DNA of 64,000 bases from Phycicoccus duodecadis (GTDB taxonomy: Bacteria > Actinomycetota > Actinomycetes > Actinomycetales > Dermatophilaceae): assembly GCF_002846495.1 (NCBI RefSeq), contig NZ_PJNE01000001.1:3286001-3350000 (forward strand), read 5' to 3'. Under the pieces are notes generated by a model that was not told the DNA's origin, did no database searches, and saw only the letters and a program-made list of their open reading frames with translations. Of this stretch, positions 1 to 9,133 are shown piece after piece (position 1 is the first letter of the stretch; every line of letters starts with the position of its first letter). A program made the position numbers and the translations under genes.

Positions 1-555
1 GACGTCCAGTGCTACGAGGGCCGCAACCTCGACACCGTGACCCAGGTCGAGACCCTCGACTCCTGGGGCGAGACGATCTCGCGCGACTACCGGTCGTGGA
101 CCTCGGCGGTCGCGGTCCTCGAGACCTGCGACCGGCTCACCGAGGAGCGCGAGCCGGCGCTCCAGCAGTACCTGCTGCTGGCGGGCGCCCTGCGCTCGAT
201 GGCCGACCGCGACCACGACGCCGGGCTGGTCCTCGACGCCTACCTGCTGCGGGCGATGGCCATCGGCGGCTACGCCCCGAGCTTCCACGACTGCGCCAAG
301 TGCGGGGCGCCCGGGCCGCACCGCGCCTTCCACGTCGCGGCCGGCGGTGTGGTGTGCCCCGTCTGCCGCCCGCCCGGCTCGGCCGCCCCGGCCCCCGAGA
401 CGCTGCGCCTGCTCGCCGCGCTGCTGGCCGGCGACTGGGCTCCGGCCGACGCCTCCGACGACCGGCACCGCCACGAGGGCAGCGGCCTGACCGCCGCGTT
501 CCTCCAGTGGCATCTCGAACGCGGCATCCGCAGCCTCCGTATGGTGGAGCGGTGA
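1..555 (+). CDS. recO: DNA repair protein RecO, C-terminal part (5' end outside window)
   Basis: RecO loads RecA by displacing SSB in RecF-pathway recombinational repair. The reading frame is open from the first base, so only the C-terminal 184 residues are seen. They include the RecO segment reading [13 protein letters not shown] and a four-cysteine zinc site (CAKC followed about 20 residues later by CPVC), which is the classic RecO zinc finger. The stop codon overlaps the GTG start of uppS as GTGA, so the two genes are translationally coupled. The recO-uppS order is usual in actinobacteria. The identification is firm; the missing N-terminal OB fold lies to the left of the window. Confidence 0.93.
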   Translation, partial: DVQCYEGRNLDTVTQVETLDSWGETISRDYRSWTSAVAVLETCDRLTEEREPALQQYLLLAGALRSMADRDHDAGLVLDAYLLRAMAIGGYAPSFHDCAKCGAPGPHRAFHVAAGGVVCPVCRPPGSAAPAPETLRLLAALLAGDWAPADASDDRHRHEGSGLTAAFLQWHLERGIRSLRMVER

Positions 556-1346
556 GCGGCCCCACCCCCTACGCGCGCCCCTTCCCGCACCCCAGCGGCG
601 CCGTGGCTCCGGTCGTCGACGCCGCGAAGCTCCCGCGGCACGTGGCGGTCGTCATGGACGGCAACGGCCGCTGGGCCAACCAGCGCGGCCTGCCCCGCAC
701 CAAGGGGCACGAGGCCGGCGAGGCCGCCCTGCTCGACGTCGTCGCGGGCGCCATCGAGGTGGGGGTCACGCACCTGTCGGCCTACGCCTTCAGCACCGAG
801 AACTGGAAGCGCAGCCCCGACGAGGTGCGCTTCCTCATGGGCTTCAACCGCGACGTCATCCGCCGCCGCCGCGACCACCTGCACGAGTGGGGGGTGCGGA
901 TGCGGTGGGTCGGGCGCCGCCCGCGGCTGTGGGGCTCGGTCATCAAGGAGCTCGAGACGGCCCAGGAGCTCACCCGGCACAACACCGGCCTGACGCTCTA
1001 CTTCTGCGTCAACTACGGCGGCCGGGCCGAGATCGGCGACGCGGTGGGGCGCATCGCCCACGACGTCGCGGCCGGCCGGCTCAAGGCCTCCAGCGTCGAC
1101 GAGCGCACCGTGGCCCGCTACCTGCCCGAGCCCGACATGCCCGACGTCGACCTCTTCGTGCGCTCGTCGGGTGAGCAGCGCACCAGCAACTTCCTGCTGT
1201 GGCAGAGCGCGTACGCCGAGATGGTCTTCCAGAACCGGCTCTGGCCCGACTACGACCGGCGCGACCTCTGGGCCGCCGTGCAGGAGTACGTCGACCGCGA
1301 GCGCCGCTACGGCGGGGCCGTCGACGCTCCTACCGCGGGTCCCTGA
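552..1346 (+). CDS. uppS: Isoprenyl transferase (polyprenyl diphosphate synthase, UppS family)
   Basis: Cis-prenyltransferase that condenses isopentenyl diphosphate units to the C50/C55 lipid carrier for cell wall synthesis; it acts at the inner face of the membrane. The 264-residue product has the catalytic aspartate motif MDGNGRWA near residue 36, FSTENWKR near residue 81, and the C-terminal [15 protein letters not shown] signature. I chose the GTG that overlaps the recO stop; an in-frame extension upstream would run through recO in another frame and is not credible. Actinobacteria often carry two such enzymes of different chain length and the sequence does not tell which this is. Its last 17 bases overlap the end of the convergent zur gene. 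Confidence 0.95.
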   Translation: MSGPTPYARPFPHPSGAVAPVVDAAKLPRHVAVVMDGNGRWANQRGLPRTKGHEAGEAALLDVVAGAIEVGVTHLSAYAFSTENWKRSPDEVRFLMGFNRDVIRRRRDHLHEWGVRMRWVGRRPRLWGSVIKELETAQELTRHNTGLTLYFCVNYGGRAEIGDAVGRIAHDVAAGRLKASSVDERTVARYLPEPDMPDVDLFVRSSGEQRTSNFLLWQSAYAEMVFQNRLWPDYDRRDLWAAVQEYVDRERRYGGAVDAPTAGP

Positions 1347-1749
1347 CGGCGCAGGCGGCGCAGAGACCGTCGATCTCGAGGGTGTGCCGTACGTGGCTGA
1401 AGCCGTGGTCGCGGGCGACCGCCTCGGCCCAGCGTTCGACGGCGTCGCCGGTGACCTCGACCGTCAGCCCGCAGCCCCGGCAGACGACGTGGTGGTGGTG
1501 CTGCTCGCTGGCGCAGGCCCGGTAGACGGACTCTCCCTCGGTGGTACGGATGACGTCGACCTCACCGTCGGCCGCCATCGCCTGCAGGTTGCGGTAGACG
1601 GTGGCCAGCCCGACCCGGGTGCCGGACGCCGACAGCGAGGCGTGGATGTCCTGGGCCGAGCGGAACTCGGCGGTCCCGGCCAGCTCGTCGCTGAGCGCCG
1701 CGCGTTGGCGGGTGGGGCGCCGCTCGGGGCGGGTGCTCGCGTCGGTCAT
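1330..1749 (-). CDS. zur: Fur-family zinc uptake regulator Zur
   Basis: A 139-residue Fur-family metalloregulator: N-terminal winged helix (about residues 12-80, with the recognition segment [12 protein letters not shown]) and a C-terminal metal and dimerisation domain with the run [10 protein letters not shown] and a second CAAC pair, which forms the structural zinc site. Zur represses zinc uptake genes when zinc is plentiful. The assignment to Zur rather than Fur or PerR rests on context: it is the last gene of znuA-znuC-znuB-zur, starts by ATGA overlap with znuB, and a double Fur-type box sits on the operon promoter. The operon would therefore be autoregulated. Its 3' end overlaps uppS. 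Confidence 0.9.
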   Translation of the reverse strand: MTDASTRPERRPTRQRAALSDELAGTAEFRSAQDIHASLSASGTRVGLATVYRNLQAMAADGEVDVIRTTEGESVYRACASEQHHHHVVCRGCGLTVEVTGDAVERWAEAVARDHGFSHVRHTLEIDGLCAACAVRDPR

Positions 1750-2732
1750 CGCGTCCCCACCTCCTCGTGCTCGCCGTGCTCGTCGTAGTGCTCTTCGTGG
1801 GCCGCGTGGCGGTGCCCGTCGTGCAGGTAGTCGACGTGGTCGCCGTGCTCGACCGCCGCGTGCCCGCACACCGGGCCGTGCTCGTGGTCGTGCCGCTCGG
1901 CCCGGGCGTGGGCGGCGCGCCGCAGCCGCGCCACGACGGTGGCGCCGAGGTTGACCACGAGGAACGCCGCGATGGCGAGCAGCACGATGGTGCCGCCCGA
2001 CGGGGTCTCGGCCTGGTACGACACGACCACGCCGCCGACGCTGCACAGCACGCCGAGCAGCACCGCCCACCGCACGCTGGCGGCGAAGCTGCGGGCCAGC
2101 AGCTGGGCCGTGGCGTTGGGGATGATCATCAGGGCGCTGATGAGCAGCAGCCCGACGACCCGCATCGAGACGACCACGGTCACCGCGGTGAGCACGGCCA
2201 GCACGAGGTTGTAGGCCATCACGGGCATCCCGGCGGCGCGCGCGTACTCCTCGTCGTTGGCCACGGCGAAGAAGCGAGGCCGCAGCAGCACCGTGGTGAC
2301 CAGCACGACCACGGCCAGCACCGCGAGGACCAGGAGGTCACCGGAGCTCGTCGTGAGGATGGCGCCGAACAGGTAGGCCGTGAGGTTGGCCGGGCTGGTG
2401 GCCGTCGACTTCGCGATGAGGACCACTCCGAGGGCGATGCCGCCGTAGAACATCACGGCCAGCGCGACGTCGCCGCTGGTCCGGCCCGAGGCCCGGATGA
2501 GCTCGATGGCGACCCCGGCGGCCACGGCCGCCAGCAGGGCGGTGAAGACCGGTTGCTGCCCGGTGAGGATGCCGACCGCCACGCCGGCCAGCGCGACGTG
2601 GCCCATCCCGTCGCCGATCAGCGACATCCGGCGCTGCACCAGGAAGGTGCCCACGAGCGGGGCGGCGATCCCGGCGAGGAGCGCGGCCAGGAGGGCCTGG
2701 CGCATGAAGGCGAGGTCGAGCATCTCGGTCAT
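1746..2732 (-). CDS. znuB: Zinc ABC transporter permease with His-rich tail
   Basis: Membrane permease of a metal ABC importer (ABC-3 family), 328 residues, with roughly eight to nine hydrophobic segments between residues 10 and 275. It would pass zinc delivered by ZnuA, powered by ZnuC. The family core ends near residue 280; after it comes a cytoplasm-facing tail of about 45 residues packed with His, Asp and Glu (for example YLHDGHRHAAHEEHYDEHGE), a likely metal-binding or metal-sensing extension that many ZnuB proteins lack. The start overlaps the znuC stop and its stop overlaps the zur start, both as ATGA. Manganese as an alternative substrate is less likely given Zur. Confidence 0.92.
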   Translation of the reverse strand: MTEMLDLAFMRQALLAALLAGIAAPLVGTFLVQRRMSLIGDGMGHVALAGVAVGILTGQQPVFTALLAAVAAGVAIELIRASGRTSGDVALAVMFYGGIALGVVLIAKSTATSPANLTAYLFGAILTTSSGDLLVLAVLAVVVLVTTVLLRPRFFAVANDEEYARAAGMPVMAYNLVLAVLTAVTVVVSMRVVGLLLISALMIIPNATAQLLARSFAASVRWAVLLGVLCSVGGVVVSYQAETPSGGTIVLLAIAAFLVVNLGATVVARLRRAAHARAERHDHEHGPVCGHAAVEHGDHVDYLHDGHRHAAHEEHYDEHGEHEEVGTR

Positions 2733-3550
2733 CGGGGGGCCTTCGGTGCGGGGTCGAGCGGGCCGTCACCGAGCACCCGGCGGCCGGCCGGGGAGCTCGC
2801 CGGGTGGTCGTGGTCGTGGTGGTGGCCCGAGCCGGACCCGTGCGCCCGGAGGTGCTCCCGGTACTCGGCCGGGGAGCCGTCGAAGTCGAGGTGCCCGGCG
2901 TCCATGCAGACGATGCGGGTGACGACGTCGGAGAGGGCGTCGAGCTCGTGGGTGACGACGAGCATCGAGGTACCGTCGGCCGCCAGCCGCCGCAGCACGT
3001 CGGCCAGGGCGAGCTGGTTGACCTGGTCGACGCCGGCGGTGGGCTCGTCCATCACGAGCAGGTCGGGGCGCCCGGCCAGGGCGCGCGCGATGAGCACGCG
3101 GCGCTGCTGCCCGCCCGAGAGCGCGGCGACCTCCTCGTCGGCCCGGTCGGCCAGGCCCACGGCGGCGATGGCCGCCCTGACGACGTCGCGGTCCTCGCTC
3201 GACGCGGGCCGCCACCAGGGCCGGTGGGGGAGACGGCCGACGGCGACGATCTCGGTGACGGTGGCCCGCACGGCCGCCGACAGCGAGTGCCGCTGCGGCA
3301 CGTAGCCGATACGGGTGTGCTCGTGGAACTGCTCGCGCGGGGTGCCCAGCAGCAGCACCTCCCCACCCTGGTGCTCGGTGAGACCGAGCAGGCCGCGCAC
3401 GAGGGTCGACTTGCCCGAGCCGTTGGGCCCCAGCAGCGCCACGACCTCGCCCGGGCGCACCGTCAGGTCGACGCCGGTCACCACCGTGCGGCCGGGGTAC
3501 CCGAAGGACGCGGACCGCAGCTCGACGAGGGAGGCGGGGCTCAGGGGCAC
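2729..3550 (-). CDS. znuC: Zinc ABC transporter ATP-binding protein
   Basis: ATPase subunit of the zinc importer, 273 residues. Walker A is GPNGSGKST (near residue 40), the signature is LSGGQQRR, and Walker B is LLVMDEP, followed by the switch histidine in VVTHE. After the nucleotide-binding domain there is a tail with SGHHHDHDH, so this subunit too carries a histidine cluster. It starts at a GTG inside the last ten bases of znuA and ends by ATGA overlap with znuB, which implies one transcript. The family assignment is certain; the substrate is inferred from the operon. Confidence 0.92.
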   Translation of the reverse strand: MPLSPASLVELRSASFGYPGRTVVTGVDLTVRPGEVVALLGPNGSGKSTLVRGLLGLTEHQGGEVLLLGTPREQFHEHTRIGYVPQRHSLSAAVRATVTEIVAVGRLPHRPWWRPASSEDRDVVRAAIAAVGLADRADEEVAALSGGQQRRVLIARALAGRPDLLVMDEPTAGVDQVNQLALADVLRRLAADGTSMLVVTHELDALSDVVTRIVCMDAGHLDFDGSPAEYREHLRAHGSGSGHHHDHDHPASSPAGRRVLGDGPLDPAPKAPR

Positions 3551-4443
3551 TGCTGCCCGGCCCTCAGGGTGGCGAGGTTGCTCCGCATCACCTCAAGGTA
3601 GTCGTTGCCACGCGACGCCGACGTGATCCCCTCGACGGGGTCGAGCACCGCCACCGTCGCTCCGGTCTCGCGGGCCAGGGTGTCGGCCAGGGCGGGGGAG
3701 GCGAGGGTCTCGGTGTAGACCGTCGTCACGCCGTGCTCGCGGACGTAGGCCGCGAGGTCGCGCAGGGTGGCGGCATCGGGCTCGGCGTCCGGGCTCAGCC
3801 CCGCGATGCCCTCCTGGCGCAGCCCGTAGCGCTGGGCGAGGTAGGCGAACGCGACGTGCCCGGTCACCAGGTCGTCGCTGCGGCAGGACGCGAGCCCGGA
3901 GCGCAGCTCCTGGTCGAGGGCGTCGAGCCGCCCGACGAGCGTGGCGGCGTTGGCGCGGTACTCGGCGGCGTGCGCCGGATCGGTGGCGGCGAAGCGCTCA
4001 CCGATGGCGGTGACGACCTTCTCGAAGCGCACCGGGTCGAGCCAGAAGTGCGGGTCCCGCGCGCTGCCGGTCCCGCCGTCCGCGGCGGCGGTGATGCTGA
4101 GGTCGGCGGCCGGGGCCACGTCGAAACCGGCGTCCTTCGCCTGGCTGCGCACCGCGTCGTCGACGGCCGGCTGGAAGCCCGAGAGGTAGACGACGACCTT
4201 CGAGGCGCCCAGGGAACCGACGTCCTTGGGGGTCAGCTCGAGGTCGTGGGGCTCGGCGCCGGGCTTGGTCAGCGAGGTCACGCTGACGCGGTCGCCGCCG
4301 ACCTGCTCGGAGGCCCACTGCAGCGGGTAGAAGGACGCGGTCACCGCGAGCCGGTCGCCGGACGGGCCCGACCCGGTGGCGCTGCCGCAGGCCGTGAGGG
4401 CCAGCAGGGCGACGCCGGAGAGGGCGAGGACGACGCGGTTCAT
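3541..4443 (-). CDS. znuA: Zinc-binding lipoprotein of ABC importer (cluster A-I)
   Basis: Substrate-binding lipoprotein, 300 residues, with signal peptide and lipobox LTAC near residue 20, so it is anchored outside the membrane. Metal-binding histidines are visible in [13 protein letters not shown], in RDPHFWLDP and in [15 protein letters not shown], as in the ZnuA/TroA family. The long His-rich loop seen in many ZnuA proteins is absent here; the histidines are instead on the permease and ATPase tails. I chose the ATG at the edge of the double Fur-type box; a TTG five codons earlier is possible but would lie inside the operator. With a -10 hexamer seven bases upstream the message is predicted to be leaderless. 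Confidence 0.9.
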   Translation of the reverse strand: MNRVVLALSGVALLALTACGSATGSGPSGDRLAVTASFYPLQWASEQVGGDRVSVTSLTKPGAEPHDLELTPKDVGSLGASKVVVYLSGFQPAVDDAVRSQAKDAGFDVAPAADLSITAAADGGTGSARDPHFWLDPVRFEKVVTAIGERFAATDPAHAAEYRANAATLVGRLDALDQELRSGLASCRSDDLVTGHVAFAYLAQRYGLRQEGIAGLSPDAEPDAATLRDLAAYVREHGVTTVYTETLASPALADTLARETGATVAVLDPVEGITSASRGNDYLEVMRSNLATLRAGQQCP

Positions 4444-4480
4444 GACAACGATTCTCAACAGGAATGAGAACCGTTGTCAA
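4443..4480 (-). promoter_or_regulatory. Zur operator pair overlapping a leaderless znuA promoter
   Basis: Two 15-base arms, TGACAACGATTCTCA and (on the other strand) TGACAACGGTTCTCA, face each other across 7 bases and differ at one position. Each arm is itself an imperfect 7-1-7 Fur-family box, so this can bind two dimers about two helical turns apart. Read toward znuA, the same stretch contains TTGACA, an 18-base gap, GAGAAT, and seven bases later the ATG. A bound repressor would cover the whole promoter. The sequence is direct observation; binding by Zur is inferred. Confidence 0.85.
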
Positions 4481-4504
4481 GTTGGCGAGGGCGACGCTCG
4501 GGTC

Positions 4505-4789
4505 TCAGGCGCGGGGGAACGCCTGGGTCACCAGCACGGCCACGACGAGCCCGATGACGGCGACCCGCATCAGCCGCTCGACGCCGGTGAGCCGCGGCCA
4601 GGCGAGGGCCAGGATCCACGCGAGCAGCAGCACGACGACCGCCACGAGCAGCCAGCCGGGGGGCGGCAGCAGCACGCCGGCCACCAGCAGGGCCAGCACC
4701 GCCAGGAAGGGGACGAAGCGGGGGAGGCCGCTCAGCCACGACACCGCGGGCAGGCTGGCACGCTCGAAGGACTCACGCAGGCTCGACAC
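4505..4789 (-). CDS. Small membrane protein, DUF6703-like
   Basis: A 94-residue protein with a basic N-terminus ([12 protein letters not shown]), two hydrophobic segments at about residues 26-42 and 46-62, a short basic loop ([12 protein letters not shown]) and a third segment at 75-89. It matches, from memory, the short actinobacterial family DUF6703 that usually sits next to glyS, as it does here in divergent orientation. The GTG start has GGTGG six bases upstream. The function is unknown. It lies between znuA and glyS and is not obviously part of the zinc operon. Confidence 0.7.
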   Translation of the reverse strand: MSSLRESFERASLPAVSWLSGLPRFVPFLAVLALLVAGVLLPPPGWLLVAVVVLLLAWILALAWPRLTGVERLMRVAVIGLVVAVLVTQAFPRA

Positions 4790-4861
4790 GGTGGACCACC
4801 CTACGGGCTGGCCGCGAAACCGGTTCGGAGCGCCCGTCGCGCGCCGGATAGCCTGTGCGCC

Positions 4862-6268
<1,407 letters not shown>

Positions 6269-6277
6269 GGCGCCGCG

Positions 6278-6301
6278 GGCCCGGGCTCAGGCGCCCGGGC
6301 C
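6278..6301. terminator. Hairpin between convergent glyS and TPR gene
   Basis: A nine-base-pair GC stem (GGCCCGGGC with GCCCGGGCC) around a six-base loop directly after glyS. There is no U-tract, as is common in high-GC actinobacteria. It overlaps the last codons of the convergent TPR gene, so it could act in both directions. Termination is inferred from position. Confidence 0.5.
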
Positions 6302-9133
6302 GAAGGCGTCCCAGACGTCCCGGGCCTCCTCGGGGCGCCCCGCCCGGTCGAGGGCGCGCGCGAGCGCCCCGGCCGCCTCGACCCGCTCGCGGTGCAGGCC
6401 GTGGGCGTGCAGCTCGGTGAGTGAGGCCCGCAGCCGCGGCTCGGCCTCCTCGAGCCGGTCGGCGTCGGCCAGCACCGCGCCCGCCTCGGCGCGCAGCACC
6501 CGCTCGAAGTCGCCTCCGACCAGGGCCTCGGCCCGTGCGAGCCGCGCCACCGCGTCGTCGGTGCGCCCCCGGCGGGCCAGCAGGTGCGCGCCCTGACGCA
6601 GGATGTCGGGCTCGTGCACCTCGGGGTCGAACGCGGCGTCGGGGTCGTCGGCCGGGTGCTCCCGGTCGAACCGCTCCACGTCGCCCAGAACGGCGTCAAG
6701 GGCGGTGATCCCGGCGTCGAGGTCCTCGCCGGAGGCCTGCAGCGCCGCGCGTGAGCGGGCGGCGGCGAACACGACGTCGGTGGTCCCGCCGGCCCGGGCC
6801 TTGTCGACGGCGTCGTCGAGGTGCGCTGCCGCCGCCTCGAGCTCGTCGGCCTCCCAGGCCGCCATCCCGGCCCGGTACTGCGCATGGCTCGCCTCCTCGA
6901 GCCGACCTGCGGCCTCGAAACCGGCCGAGGCGGTGGCGAAGGCCGTGCGCGCGCCGCGCCACGTCCCGAGCGCGCTGTCGGCGTTGCCCAGGGCCCAGGC
7001 GGTCGGGCCCACGAGGTCGGGCACGTGCTGGTGGATGAGGGGCAGCGCCGCCTCGAGCAGCTCGGCCGCCTCGGCCGGGCGCCCGGTCTCGACCCAGGCC
7101 AGGCCCAGGTGCCGCTGGGCGACCGCCAGGGCCACCGGGTCCCGCAGCCGGGCCGAGACCGCGACGGCGTCGGCGGCGCGGGGCTCGAGCCGTTCCCAGG
7201 CCGAGAGGTCGACCAGCAGGTCGCAGTAGGGGAGGAGCACGGCCAGGCGCGGCCCGTCGGCGGACCCGACGGCGGCCAGCGCCTGCTCGTGCAGGTCGGC
7301 GGCCCGGTCGAGGTCGCCCGCGGCCCGGGCCATCCGGGCCCGGAGGTCGAGGGCCTGGCCCCGCAGGACCGGGTGGGCACCGACCAGGCGTTCGGCCTCC
7401 TCGACCAGGGCGGTCGGGCCGGCCGGGCCGCCGTCGTAGGCCAAGGGGGCCGCGTCGAGGAGGCACAGGGCCTGCCGCGGGGCCAGGCCCAGCCCGGCGT
7501 ACAACGAGGCCGCGTGCCGCAGCCGCGCGACCGCGTCGGCCGGGCGGGTGGTCAGCGCGTACCACCGCCAGAGCGCGGCGGCGACCTCGGCGTGCCCGTC
7601 GGCCTCGGCGCCGGCGGCCAGCGACTCGGCCTCGTCGCGGGCGGCCCGGGCCTCGGGGGAGCCGGGGCCGTGGGCGTCGAGGGCCGCGCGCACCGCGAGC
7701 ACCGCCAGGTCCCCGCGCGCGTGCCGGAGCGCTCCCTCGTCGCCGGCCCGGCGGGCGAGCCGCTCCGCGAGCCGGAGCCGCTCGGCCTCACGTTCGGGGT
7801 CGCGCAGCAGGTGGGCGCTGACCCGGTCGAGGGTGGAGGCCGCTGCCAGGGCGGCGGCGTCGTCGCCGTCCTCGAGGCCGGGCAGGACGCGTTCGCGGGC
7901 GGCCAGCCAGCCCCGGAGGGCGGTCTCGAGCGCCGGGTCGACGGCCCGCTGCGCGTCCCGGACGCCCTCCGCCAGGGCCACGACGTCGGCCCCCGTCGTG
8001 GGGGCCGGGGCGGAGCGGCCGGCGTCGGTGGGGACGGACGTGAGGTGGGTCGGGGGCAGGGTCGGGCCGTCCGCGACCAGCGCGTCGGAGCAGGCGGCCA
8101 GCAGCCGTCGCGAGGTGACGACGGTGCCGCTGCGCGCGTCGAACCGGGCCGCGAGGTCCTCGGCCACGCGGGCGAGCTCGTCCTGCACCTCGACGATGGG
8201 ACGGCCACCGATCTCGTCGGCGGCCAGCCCGAGGCGCCGGGCGTGGTGCAGCACCCACGCGGCGGTGCCGGCGAACCACATCCGGTCGGCGGCCGTGTGC
8301 AGCTCGTCGAGCCAGCCCAGCCGGGGGAGCAGCAGGTCGTAGGCGCGGTCGGTGTTGCCCATCCGCACCAGCACCCGCAGGCAGCGCGCCACGGTGTCGG
8401 CCAGCGCCACGTCGTCGGCCACGTCGTACCAGGACCGGCGGAAGGAGGCCGCGGCGCCGTCGAGGTCGCCCAGGCCCGAGCGGATCTCGGCGTCGTGGGA
8501 CTGGCTGACCTGGGGCTCCTCGGCGCACGTCATACCGCCCGACACCACCCTGGCGAGCACCTCGAGGGCGCGGTGGGGGTCGGACTCGAGGGCGAGCAGG
8601 GCCTGGCCGCGGGCCTCGCACGCCGCGCAGTCGCTGCGCCCGTCGCGCGGGGTCTCGAGCCACCGGGCGAGCTCGGCGTCGCGCTCGGCGGGCTCGTCGA
8701 GGGCCACGGCCAGCCACGCCCGCGCCGCGTGCACCGGGCGCAGGTGGTAGCCGTCGCCGGTGAACGCCTCCGCCAGGTCGTCGACGGCCGCCCGCCAGGC
8801 CGCCAGTGGCACCTCGGGCAGCTTCTCGATCTTCTCGACCGCCCACTTCAGCTTCCAGAGCACGTCGTCGCGCTCGGCCTGTACCAGCCCGTGCTCGGCG
8901 CCCAGGGCCCCCCGCAGCCAGGCGACGTGCGTCAGCATCTCCGGGCTGTCGGGGACGTGGAAGAGCGCCGCCGACAGGTCGGTGCGGGCCACGTACTCCT
9001 CGGCGAACGAGCCGTGCCGCTGGGCGAGCCGCAGGGCTGCCTGGTGGCCGCGGACGCGGGCCGGCCCGGGTGGCTCGCGGTCGGCGGCGAGCGAGACGTC
9101 GGCGAACTCGGGGGAGACGAGGTCCCACTGCAT
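6287..9133 (-). CDS. Large TPR-repeat protein coupled to the HSP90-like gene
   Basis: 948 residues, soluble, almost wholly alpha-helical and rich in Ala, Arg, Asp and Leu. Helical-pair repeats of TPR type are easiest to see from about residue 450 onward (for example AAGDLDRAADLHEQALAAVG and ETGRPAEAAELLEAALPL). The first 300 residues look like a different helical domain with a cysteine pair CAACEARG. No catalytic motif, signal peptide or membrane segment is visible. Its ATG follows the stop codon of the HSP90-like gene with no base between, so translation is surely coupled. TPR proteins are standard HSP90 partners in eukaryotes; here a cochaperone or client-adaptor role is an inference from the pairing. 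Confidence 0.8.
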   Translation of the reverse strand: MQWDLVSPEFADVSLAADREPPGPARVRGHQAALRLAQRHGSFAEEYVARTDLSAALFHVPDSPEMLTHVAWLRGALGAEHGLVQAERDDVLWKLKWAVEKIEKLPEVPLAAWRAAVDDLAEAFTGDGYHLRPVHAARAWLAVALDEPAERDAELARWLETPRDGRSDCAACEARGQALLALESDPHRALEVLARVVSGGMTCAEEPQVSQSHDAEIRSGLGDLDGAAASFRRSWYDVADDVALADTVARCLRVLVRMGNTDRAYDLLLPRLGWLDELHTAADRMWFAGTAAWVLHHARRLGLAADEIGGRPIVEVQDELARVAEDLAARFDARSGTVVTSRRLLAACSDALVADGPTLPPTHLTSVPTDAGRSAPAPTTGADVVALAEGVRDAQRAVDPALETALRGWLAARERVLPGLEDGDDAAALAAASTLDRVSAHLLRDPEREAERLRLAERLARRAGDEGALRHARGDLAVLAVRAALDAHGPGSPEARAARDEAESLAAGAEADGHAEVAAALWRWYALTTRPADAVARLRHAASLYAGLGLAPRQALCLLDAAPLAYDGGPAGPTALVEEAERLVGAHPVLRGQALDLRARMARAAGDLDRAADLHEQALAAVGSADGPRLAVLLPYCDLLVDLSAWERLEPRAADAVAVSARLRDPVALAVAQRHLGLAWVETGRPAEAAELLEAALPLIHQHVPDLVGPTAWALGNADSALGTWRGARTAFATASAGFEAAGRLEEASHAQYRAGMAAWEADELEAAAAHLDDAVDKARAGGTTDVVFAAARSRAALQASGEDLDAGITALDAVLGDVERFDREHPADDPDAAFDPEVHEPDILRQGAHLLARRGRTDDAVARLARAEALVGGDFERVLRAEAGAVLADADRLEEAEPRLRASLTELHAHGLHRERVEAAGALARALDRAGRPEEARDVWDAFGPGA

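Noticed and set aside
1767..3305. Plus-strand frame of about 500 codons opposite znuB/znuC, rich in His and Asp
   Set aside because: Its His richness mirrors GTG/GTC codons of the real genes; no start signal or family.
4458..4480. TTG start five codons upstream for znuA
   Set aside because: It lies within the operator spacer; the ATG fits the promoter spacing and signal peptide length better.
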